DNA from: UBA2336 sp036787955
Lineage (GTDB): Bacteria; Bacteroidota; Bacteroidia; Cytophagales; Cyclobacteriaceae
DNA: 64,000 bases
Assembly: GCA_036787955.1 (NCBI GenBank)
Contig: DAIQOI010000009.1
Span: 1-64,000 of the forward strand
Reading direction: 5' to 3'
The position numbers and the translations under genes were made by a program. Each line of letters begins with the position of its first letter. The first letter of the stretch is position 1. Positions 18,231 through 24,559 of the stretch are shown piece after piece. Under the pieces are notes generated by a model. It had not been told where the DNA came from. It was given only the letters and a program-made list of their open reading frames with translations, and ran no database searches.

Positions 18231-18265
18231 AAACAAATGCCCGGTTGTAAACCGGGCACTTGTTT
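18231..18265 (-). terminator. Rho-independent terminator after the TonB receptor gene
   Basis: A 15-bp stem with one mismatch and a 5-base TGTAA loop (core GCCCGGT / ACCGGGC) is followed on the minus strand by a T-rich run. It lies about 115 bases after the receptor's stop and just upstream of the lipoprotein gene start, separating the two. Confidence 0.75.
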
Positions 18266-18380
18266 TATTAAATATTTAATAATCAGTGGGTTATAATTTT
18301 ATTTCTAATTGTTTACAAAACATACACGGACCCGGAGGGTGTTTTCGTCAACGGGTAGTACAGGTGTCATTGTTCGGCCA

Positions 18381-20255
18381 TCAGAACCTGAACATCAAAC
18401 CCGCTGTTCCGTTACGCGGCAGCGTGGTATAGCCATAGGCTTCAAAGTATTCTGCGTTCAGCACATTGCGCAGTTCGCCAAAAATGCGCAACCTGCCATC
18501 CAGCAGCCGGTATTCGGTATACACATCCACCAGCGTAAACGAATCGAGTACCACCTCCTGCGAAGTGAAGGTATTGAAATCAAAATAAATGTCGTTCCGT
18601 TTACCAAAAGTCTTTACATGAACGCTTACCAGCCAGTTGTTGGTTAGCTGGTACACAACATTGGCACCACCCATGTGGCGAGGCCTGCGATACAACGGGT
18701 TATTCCGTGTTTCTGAGGGCGTGATTTCTTTACCGGTAACATACTGGTATTGCGCCTGAACGGTGAGCTTGTCCACCCGGTAAAAGGCTTCCAGTTCCAC
18801 ACCGCGATCGCGTAGTTCATCGCGGTTTTCATAGGCTGTGGTGTAAACGATGGCATCTTTGATGTCTCTGGCAAACCACGTTGCCCGCAACTCGGGCAGC
18901 CGATTGCCCGGCAGATAATGCACACCTGCCTCCCACGTCCGGGCATATTCCGGTTTCAGATTGGGATTGGCCCCAAACGGACCGTACAGTTGATTCAGCA
19001 CCGGTGTTTTAAAAGCTGTTGAAAGGTTGGTAAATACTTTCAGCTTGTTGTGCAGCAGATAGGAAGGATTAATGCTGTACACGGCGGCCTGTCCGAACTG
19101 CGTATGACTCACCACCCTTCCTCCCACTTCGGCCGAAAAGCCTCCTTTGTTGCGAATGAAAAGTGAAACATAGGGGTTGAGTATAGAGAATGAGGGTCGC
19201 TGCCCCGATTGTGTTACCATTTGAAAATGCTGATAGGTAACCCCGGTCAGTAGCTGAAACCACTCGGCAGGATTATCAACTACATAGGCCTCCGCATGGT
19301 GAAATCTTCCGTCATAATCATAGGTACCAAACATATCCTGGTATTTGCGCTGCGTGTGGTTGTAGTTATACAACAGCGAGGCGCTGGTTCGGTTATTGTG
19401 CCAGTCGGCCTGAAAACCGGGAGTCAAAATTTTTCCGGTATAACTTGCCGATGGGTCATCGGTAAAGGCTCCCATGTCGTAATCGCCTGTAAACTCCGTA
19501 TAACGAAGGTGGGGACGAACCTTTAGCCCGGAATGGAATTGATAGCCAAGGTTTAGCTGCAAAGCCTGTTGGCTCATTTTATCTTTATCAAAGGTTCCGG
19601 TGGTATCCCTGGCTTCGCTCAGCCCAGCAGATGAGAGCCGGGCATAGTTTACATCGTATTCCATGGTTTCTGTTTTACCATTAGCTCCTGCCTGCAGCCG
19701 CAAGGTGTTGAAACTGCCGTAGGCCAGGGTGCCGTATGGAGTTACCGGTTTGTCGGATTTTTTCCGCGTTATGATGTTGATAACACCGGCCAGGGCATCG
19801 GTGCCGTACAGGGTTGACTGGCTTCCTTTAAGTATTTCAATGCGTTCAACCTGGTCGAGCGAGATCATGCGGATGTCAAATGCACCGTCTATCCCCGAGG
19901 GGTCATTAACCGGCACGCCATCGATAAGTATAAGTGTATAGCGGCCGGCCGCACCACGTAGAAACACCGATTTATCTTTACCGGGGTTGCTGTTGGCACC
20001 CGTTACCATCAGTCCGGCCTGTTCATGAAGCAACTGCGCAAGGTCTTTGCCGCGGCTGCGTTCAAGCTGTTCTTCGTCAATAATGGTAACCACCTTTCCG
20101 GTTTCATTTACCGGCTTGGCAAATTTGGTAGCAGTGACCACCACTTCGCGCAACGAGGTGGCCGCAAGGGTGTCGGATTGGGCATTGGTTTGATTTGGCG
20201 CCCAGAGCCAAAAGGTCATGGCGGTGATGACCCAGACACTTTTCTCTTTTTTCAT
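18381..20255 (-). CDS. btuB: TonB-dependent outer-membrane receptor, probable cobalamin transporter BtuB
   Basis: A 624-residue outer-membrane receptor. A signal peptide (about 1-25) is followed by a TonB-box-like region ending LREVVVTATK. The plug domain contains LAQLLHEQAGLMV, FLRGAAGRYTLILIDGVPVND and IEILKGSQSTLYGTDALAGVINIIT, and the remainder forms the 22-strand barrel. It ends in an aromatic residue (MFRF), as barrel proteins do. The assignment to vitamin B12 rests on the cobalamin riboswitch in the leader and on the short BtuB-like length rather than the 1000-residue SusC type. No periplasmic or inner-membrane B12 import genes are adjacent. Substrate could be another corrinoid. The start ATG is clear. 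Confidence 0.88.
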   Translation of the reverse strand: MKKEKSVWVITAMTFWLWAPNQTNAQSDTLAATSLREVVVTATKFAKPVNETGKVVTIIDEEQLERSRGKDLAQLLHEQAGLMVTGANSNPGKDKSVFLRGAAGRYTLILIDGVPVNDPSGIDGAFDIRMISLDQVERIEILKGSQSTLYGTDALAGVINIITRKKSDKPVTPYGTLAYGSFNTLRLQAGANGKTETMEYDVNYARLSSAGLSEARDTTGTFDKDKMSQQALQLNLGYQFHSGLKVRPHLRYTEFTGDYDMGAFTDDPSASYTGKILTPGFQADWHNNRTSASLLYNYNHTQRKYQDMFGTYDYDGRFHHAEAYVVDNPAEWFQLLTGVTYQHFQMVTQSGQRPSFSILNPYVSLFIRNKGGFSAEVGGRVVSHTQFGQAAVYSINPSYLLHNKLKVFTNLSTAFKTPVLNQLYGPFGANPNLKPEYARTWEAGVHYLPGNRLPELRATWFARDIKDAIVYTTAYENRDELRDRGVELEAFYRVDKLTVQAQYQYVTGKEITPSETRNNPLYRRPRHMGGANVVYQLTNNWLVSVHVKTFGKRNDIYFDFNTFTSQEVVLDSFTLVDVYTEYRLLDGRLRIFGELRNVLNAEYFEAYGYTTLPRNGTAGLMFRF

Positions 20256-20385
20256 GGTGTTAAGGTTTTAGGTTTTTGAAAAAAGAGGTAAAGGCTGGAT
20301 GAAACAGGTGAATACCCGACAGGCTGATGCTGCCGGTGCACCGGAATCATCAAGAGCTTTTACCCGAAGCCTGATGAACAGGTTT

Positions 20386-20573
20386 GTACAGGCAGGTCTC
20401 CTGGCTCTCCCGACTTTTGCCGCCTTCTCATCGCGCTCGGGCGCGACAATGGCAACAACTGGCAAAAGCATTTACCTTTCGGTACGGGATTACAGTTGCG
20501 GGAACAGCTTCCGGTTTGCACGGAATTCCCTTTTCATCCCGGCCAATGCGTAACGCACACCGGGAACCTGTAC
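20386..20573 (-). promoter_or_regulatory. Cobalamin (adenosylcobalamin-type) riboswitch in the btuB leader
   Basis: On the minus strand the closing stem P1 is GTACAGG (20567-20573) paired with CCTGTAC (20386-20392). Between them are the hallmark pieces in order: AAAAGGGAA, CCGTGCAAACCGGAAGCTG, CCCGCAACTGTAA, and the B12-box-like AGCCAGGAGACCTGCC just before the 3' P1 strand. The element ends about 130 bases before the btuB ATG. That remaining leader contains CCTG/CAGG and CCGGTGCACCGG self-complementary stretches that may form the expression platform. High cobalamin is expected to reduce btuB expression. Confidence 0.93.
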
Positions 20574-20577
20574 GGTG

Positions 20578-20585
20578 CAAGATTA
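20578..20585 (-). promoter_or_regulatory. Predicted promoter of the riboswitch-btuB transcript
   Basis: TAATCTTG on the minus strand matches TAnnTTTG in seven of eight positions and abuts the 5' end of the riboswitch. A TTG lies 20 bases upstream as a -33 candidate, within the AACTGTT-N4-AACAGTT inverted repeat that overlaps the MarR stop codon. Confidence 0.45.
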
Positions 20586-20611
20586 ACAGATGAAGAACTG
20601 TTATTCAACAG

Positions 20612-21232
20612 TTATTCCGGAATTTTTTCGTAATCAGGACAATCCAGCCGCACAGATGAGGTATCCAATGCGGTGTTGAGCAATTTACAATAATGTTTGT
20701 GTCCGTTGTGGTTTTTTCTGTAAAATGCACAACCCAGGCACATGCGCTGAATGGTGATGACACCGGCCTGATTGAGATGATGAATAATCTGCAGTAAACT
20801 AAACAGCAGGTTTTCTTTCTCATCTGCTGTCATTTCCTTTACAGGCTTCTGCAATTCCGATGTAAAACGCAACGTTTCTTTGGTAATTTTTTTTCCTTTG
20901 GCTGTGAGGGCAAGCGAATGGCTGCGGGCATCATCGGGATTGGTAATCCGCTTAACCAGGCCCTTCTGTTTAAGTATTTTCACCGAATCACTTACGGTAG
21001 GACGGGTAAGGTCAAAGGCTTCGGCCAGTGCACTCACCGTTCTGCGGCTTTCGGGCTGAAAGTATAAGAAGATGAGCAACTGGATTTGAACGGGACTTAG
21101 TCCGTATTCCTTGCTTTCATTCCAGAGAAGCACGCGAAAGGCCTGCGCAATGCGCTCCAGTGCCGCTACAATGCGCGCATCCGCGCTGTAATTCTGGTAA
21201 TCCAGATCAAACGGTGAATTCATTTCCCGCAA
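20612..21232 (-). CDS. MarR-family transcriptional regulator with C-terminal cysteine cluster
   Basis: A 206-residue winged-helix regulator. Residues about 20-150 form the MarR fold, including ILKQKGLVKRITNPDDARSHSLALTAKG (the wing, with its DxR motif) and an HTH around TVSALAEAFDLTRPTVSDSV. A C-terminal extension of about 45 residues carries four cysteines and histidines: MCLGCAFYRKN, then HKHYCKLLN, then RLDCPDYE. This is CX2C...C...C, a plausible metal, Fe-S or redox-sensing site. It is the last gene of a minus-strand operon, overlapping DUF2024 by 13 bases, with cytochrome P460 first. An operator-like palindrome precedes that operon, so autoregulation is a reasonable inference. The inducing signal is unknown. 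Confidence 0.87.
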   Translation of the reverse strand: MREMNSPFDLDYQNYSADARIVAALERIAQAFRVLLWNESKEYGLSPVQIQLLIFLYFQPESRRTVSALAEAFDLTRPTVSDSVKILKQKGLVKRITNPDDARSHSLALTAKGKKITKETLRFTSELQKPVKEMTADEKENLLFSLLQIIHHLNQAGVITIQRMCLGCAFYRKNHNGHKHYCKLLNTALDTSSVRLDCPDYEKIPE

Positions 21233-21486
21233 TTTCTTATTTCATAAATGTAATAACCTTTTGTTTCGATTTCAGGTTGCCACTCCGGCAGGGCAACAGC
21301 CACGTGGCAAAAGCGGCATTCGCGGGCAGTAATTTGTGATTCTGTTTCACCGATTTTCTGCAGATACTCCTTTCCAAACTGATAAATGCGCCCGGTATCC
21401 GAAAAATCTTTTGGCACCACAATGTCAAAATTCATCATGCGCCCGTCTTTTCTTTTTACCCAGGTATCCCAAACAGCTACTTCCAT
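21220..21486 (-). CDS. DUF2024 family protein
   Basis: A small soluble protein of 88 residues, recognised as DUF2024 by its start (MEVAVWDTWVKRKDGRMMNFDIVVP) broken into VWDTWV and MNFDI(V)VP motifs, and by the C-terminal ECRFCHVAVALP and KGYYIYEIRNCGK. It contains a CX2CH-like CRFCH motif that could bind a metal or haem. The family function is not known. It overlaps the MarR gene by 13 bases and follows the P460 gene by 75 bases, a gap that holds a strong hairpin. The link with P460 and a regulator suggests a shared stress response, by inference only. Confidence 0.85.
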   Translation of the reverse strand: MEVAVWDTWVKRKDGRMMNFDIVVPKDFSDTGRIYQFGKEYLQKIGETESQITARECRFCHVAVALPEWQPEIETKGYYIYEIRNCGK

Positions 21487-21521
21487 AAGGGTGTTTGTTG
21501 TGATTTACATTTGATCCGGTG

Positions 21522-21546
21522 CCGCCACGCCCAAAGGGCGTGGCGG
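21522..21546. other. Very stable intergenic hairpin between P460 and DUF2024 genes
   Basis: A perfect 11-bp GC-rich stem (CCGCCACGCCC / GGGCGTGGCGG) with an AAA loop, extended outward by GATCC/GGATC across small bulges. There is no U-tract on either side, so it is more likely an mRNA-stabilising or processing hairpin, or a REP-like element, than a terminator. Confidence 0.6.
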
Positions 21547-21561
21547 AGGATCCTTGACTGT

Positions 21562-22074
21562 TTATTCCCGGAAAGAACTGAACACGTAATCGCGGTCTTT
21601 TTGCGAGGCATGGCAATTGAAACACCCGGCTACCGGATCAATCTCCACTTTTTCACCCTGCTGGTTTTTAAAGGCCCCAAAGCCCCAACCCCCTGTTTGC
21701 GGAAATGCAGCTGCATTTTTATACATAATTCCAATAACCTTGCGGTTACCTTCTGTCACGGCATGGTCGGCACGGTTGGCTTCCAGCAAATCAAAAACAA
21801 TAACCGATCCGTCAGGAAAGTTCTGATTCCGGTACCCCTCCAGTGCCTTCTCATTGGCATACACATGGTGAATGCCTCCAAAACTTTCGTACAAGGCATG
21901 CCCTTCTTCAAGTATCATGGATTTAACATGCGCCCACGATCGGTAATCGGCCGGATAGTAAACTCCGGCAGGCAGGGTTTCTTCATTTGTGGCCGATGCT
22001 GTTTGCTCGCCTTTCCTTGAGCAGGCAACGGCTAAGATGGCCAAAATAACCAGGCAAAAACAAAGGCGTACCAT
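21562..22074 (-). CDS. Cytochrome P460 family lipoprotein
   Basis: A 170-residue protein with a lipoprotein signal ending LAVACS, so anchored on the periplasmic side. It has the P460 layout: YRSWAHVKSM, HHVYANEKALE, FPDGSVIVFDLLEA, then WGFGAFK, and a C-terminal c-type haem site CFNCHAS. Cytochrome P460 proteins bind a cross-linked haem and oxidise hydroxylamine or interact with nitric oxide. Members outside ammonia oxidisers are poorly characterised, and the cross-linking Lys was not assigned here. It is first gene of an operon with DUF2024 and a Cys-rich MarR regulator. A 21-base palindrome 30 bases upstream overlaps the likely promoter. Confidence 0.87.
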   Translation of the reverse strand: MVRLCFCLVILAILAVACSRKGEQTASATNEETLPAGVYYPADYRSWAHVKSMILEEGHALYESFGGIHHVYANEKALEGYRNQNFPDGSVIVFDLLEANRADHAVTEGNRKVIGIMYKNAAAFPQTGGWGFGAFKNQQGEKVEIDPVAGCFNCHASQKDRDYVFSSFRE

Positions 22075-22103
22075 AAGCGTGCAGGTTTGATCGTGGCACT
22101 AAT

Positions 22104-22124
22104 ATAGTTAGGATACCTAATTAT
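22104..22124. promoter_or_regulatory. Operator-like palindrome upstream of the P460-DUF2024-MarR operon
   Basis: ATAGTTAGG - N3 - CCTAATTAT: nine-base arms that are reverse complements with a single mismatch. Size and symmetry suit a MarR-family dimer. It begins 29 bases upstream of the P460 ATG, and its edge overlaps a minus-strand TATATTAG (22099-22106) that matches TAnnTTTG in seven of eight positions. Binding would be expected to block RNA polymerase. The MarR protein encoded in the operon is the obvious candidate ligand. Confidence 0.6.
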
Positions 22125-22172
22125 TTCAATTAACAAAATTATTTTCTTACCAGTGCCCTGATTGTCAGGCTA

Positions 22173-22616
22173 TTATTTTTTTATCAAAATCGCCTCTGTA
22201 AGAATAAAATTCACGTGTTCGATGTCATCGGCGTTTAATTTGAGCTTGCCGCGTACGGTGATGACATCGTCAACCTGAAATTTGGGGGCCGTTCCTTTAA
22301 AATTTACTTCGGCGATGGACTCGGGACCACCCCCGCCACAAAAAAAACACTGACTCATGGGGTATTTAGAAATGATAATATAGTTGCCGTCTTCGGGGGC
22401 AAACGGAACATAAAAACCTTCGATGGTAATTTCCTTGCCCTCCATGGCTTTCAAATTATCCGGGAACTTCGGATAGAAAAGATACTCCCCTATCTTCTCA
22501 TAATATTTCGGTTCGAATTTGGTTTTTGCAAACTCATTCCACGCATCAAACTTTGCCTGGCCAAATAGCGGCACAGCAATCAGTGCCAACAGCGAAAAGG
22601 TCAATATTTTTTTCAT
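22173..22616 (-). CDS. Exported DUF3299-like protein
   Basis: A 147-residue protein with a signal peptide (MKKILTFSLLALIAVPLFGQ). The rest looks like one small beta-domain: EGKEITIEGFYVPF, then MSQCFFCGGGGPESIAEV, then DVITVRGKLKLN, which matches the pattern I know from DUF3299. The CFFCGGGG segment may bind metal. Function is unknown. It is the third gene of an operon behind an ABC ATPase and an FtsX-like permease (5-base gap to the permease). In other bacteria DUF3299 proteins also sit beside such transporters and have been linked with zinc, but that link is inference here. Confidence 0.7.
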   Translation of the reverse strand: MKKILTFSLLALIAVPLFGQAKFDAWNEFAKTKFEPKYYEKIGEYLFYPKFPDNLKAMEGKEITIEGFYVPFAPEDGNYIIISKYPMSQCFFCGGGGPESIAEVNFKGTAPKFQVDDVITVRGKLKLNADDIEHVNFILTEAILIKK

Positions 22617-22621
22617 ATCCT

Positions 22622-23854
22622 TTAGTTACCGGCTAATACTTCAGAAATATCCGTGCGATAGGCCTGCACGGAAGGAACCAGCGCACACAACACTCCCAGC
22701 AACAAACTTCCGGCCAAAATTATCCACTCGGTATTGTAAAACACAAGACCGCTTATGCCGGTTTTCTGAATTTCTTCAACCGAAGCAGCCACCAAGCCAA
22801 CCACTCCGTGCCCTGTAAGCAAACCTGTTATGGTTCCGGCCAGAGTTAGCGCAACCCCTTCGAGCAAAATTGTAACCACCAGCCGGTAGCGGGTAGCGCC
22901 CATGGTGCGCATAATAGCCAAATCGTACCTCCTTTCCTTCAGGGAATTATACAATGCAATGAAAATGCTTAATCCAGATATGAAAATCAGCACTCCGGCC
23001 ATGGCCGTGAGCACATCGATACCCACCCCCATGATGGAAAACAGGCGGGCAGTTTCAAATGCGGGCGAAGCGGCCTGCATGCTGGTCTGCTGATTAATCT
23101 GACGCGGAAGCTGCACGGCCCCCATAGGCGATCGGTACTGGATAAGCAGTGATGTAATTTCCTTGGTGGTATCGCCTGCAGCTACGGAGGGCACAAGCAG
23201 GGAAGGCTGCTGGTGCACTGTATCAACGGCCTGAACCGGCAGTTCGTGTACTTTCCACACGCTTTCAATTGAGGTAAATATCAGGTTATCTATCACCGTA
23301 CCGGATGGTTTCAGGATGCCGGTAACTGTAAAATGATGTTCTTCATGTTCATGCCCGCCATCGCCAAGTCCGTGCGCGCTGCTAAAATGATCGCCTGGTT
23401 TCAGGCTGCGCACACGGGCAACGGTTGCACCTATCACTGCCTCGAAATCGCTGCCATACCACTTTCCCTGCTCCAGTTCGGCCTGGTACAAATCGGGGTA
23501 GGATTTCGGACAACCAATGATGCGATATCCTTCATAACTATCTCCCAGGGCCAGCGGTATGGCGGTTTTCACCAGCCGGTGACGTGCCAGCTTTTCGGCT
23601 TCAGCCAGCCGGATGTTTCCCGTGGGAAAGTCTATATGAAAGATGTTGCACAGGATAATCTGCAACGGACTGCCCTTGGCACCCACAACCAGATCAATGC
23701 CCCGTGCATTGGATGCTATTTTATCCTGCAGCTGACGGGTGAACAACAGCAACACCACAATTACAGCTACTCCCAGTGCCAACAGCAACGCATTAAGCAC
23801 CGTATTTAAAGGTCGGGCTTTCAGATAATTCCATACCAGCAGGAAAAGATTCAT
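22622..23854 (-). CDS. ABC transporter permease, FtsX/MacB-like
   Basis: A 410-residue integral membrane protein with the MacB/LolC layout: one transmembrane segment near the N-terminus (about 18-40), a large periplasmic domain (about 45-270) and three C-terminal segments. The cytoplasmic coupling loop LKERRYDLAIMRTMGATR is characteristic. The periplasmic domain holds a histidine/acid run, HGLGDGGHEHEEHH (about residues 165-178), that could bind a transition metal. It is 2 bases downstream of the ATPase gene and 5 bases before the DUF3299-like gene. The substrate is unknown; such systems usually drive mechanotransmission or lipoprotein/peptide export rather than import. Confidence 0.88.
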   Translation of the reverse strand: MNLFLLVWNYLKARPLNTVLNALLLALGVAVIVVLLLFTRQLQDKIASNARGIDLVVGAKGSPLQIILCNIFHIDFPTGNIRLAEAEKLARHRLVKTAIPLALGDSYEGYRIIGCPKSYPDLYQAELEQGKWYGSDFEAVIGATVARVRSLKPGDHFSSAHGLGDGGHEHEEHHFTVTGILKPSGTVIDNLIFTSIESVWKVHELPVQAVDTVHQQPSLLVPSVAAGDTTKEITSLLIQYRSPMGAVQLPRQINQQTSMQAASPAFETARLFSIMGVGIDVLTAMAGVLIFISGLSIFIALYNSLKERRYDLAIMRTMGATRYRLVVTILLEGVALTLAGTITGLLTGHGVVGLVAASVEEIQKTGISGLVFYNTEWIILAGSLLLGVLCALVPSVQAYRTDISEVLAGN

Positions 23855-23856
23855 AA

Positions 23857-24486
23857 CTACTTTAGCTCAATGGCGTTTGGTATCACCTCTTTCAACCGGT
23901 TGTCGTGCGTAGCAATGAGGAGCGCGGCCTGTACCTCATCGGCCATTTCGGTGAGCAGGCGAATTACGCGGTCGCAATTCACATCGTCCAGCGCTGAAGT
24001 AGGCTCATCGGCAAGAATTACAACGGGTTTGTTGACAACCGCCCGTGCAATGGCCACGCGTTGTGCCTGGCCCTGGCTGATGCGGGATGTGCGCACATGC
24101 CGCTTGCCGTCAAGCTGAAGGTGTGAAAGCAAATAACCGATGCGTTCATCGCTCACCTTTTCTCCGGCCAGCCAAACCGCCAGTCGAATGTTTTGCTCGA
24201 CCGTGAGCGCCTGTACCAGGTGGTTGCGTTGAAACACAAAACCCATTTTGCGGCCACGCAAATGGTCCAGTTCGGTTTCCCGCAAACCACTCAACTCCAC
24301 TCCTTCTATTTTCAACGAACCGGAATAACCGCGCAACAACCCCCCTACCAGGTGGAGCAAGGTGGTTTTCCCGCTCCCCGACTGCCCGAGCAGTAAAAGT
24401 TTCTCTCCTTTTTGCAAACGAAAATCAGGGAAATAGAGCGAACTTCCACCCTGATAGCAGTACGAAAGGCCTTTTACTTCAATCAT
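23857..24486 (-). CDS. ABC transporter ATP-binding protein
   Basis: A 209-residue ATPase of the MacB/LolD class. Walker A reads GQSGSGKTT (about residue 34), the signature is RISQGQAQRVAIARA instead of the canonical LSGGQ, and Walker B is VVILADEPTSALD. The Q-loop region is GFVFQRNHLVQALT. It pairs with the FtsX-like permease that follows after 2 bases. The ATG at 24486 was preferred to a TTG three codons upstream. It is the first gene of a three-gene operon (ATPase, permease, DUF3299-like). Confidence 0.92.
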   Translation of the reverse strand: MIEVKGLSYCYQGGSSLYFPDFRLQKGEKLLLLGQSGSGKTTLLHLVGGLLRGYSGSLKIEGVELSGLRETELDHLRGRKMGFVFQRNHLVQALTVEQNIRLAVWLAGEKVSDERIGYLLSHLQLDGKRHVRTSRISQGQAQRVAIARAVVNKPVVILADEPTSALDDVNCDRVIRLLTEMADEVQAALLIATHDNRLKEVIPNAIELK

Positions 24487-24507
24487 GTGCAGCAAAAATA
24501 AAAACCC

Positions 24508-24538
24508 GGCGTACCCTGCAAATAACGCAGGATACGCC
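24508..24538 (-). terminator. Rho-independent terminator of the large beta-propeller gene
   Basis: A 12-bp stem (GGCGTACCCTGC / GCAGGATACGCC, one G-U pair) with a 7-base loop is followed on the minus strand by GGGTTTTTATTTTTG. It lies 22 bases after the stop of the preceding gene and separates it from the ABC operon. Confidence 0.8.
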
Positions 24539-24559
24539 TAAAGGTTAATCTCCCATGTA

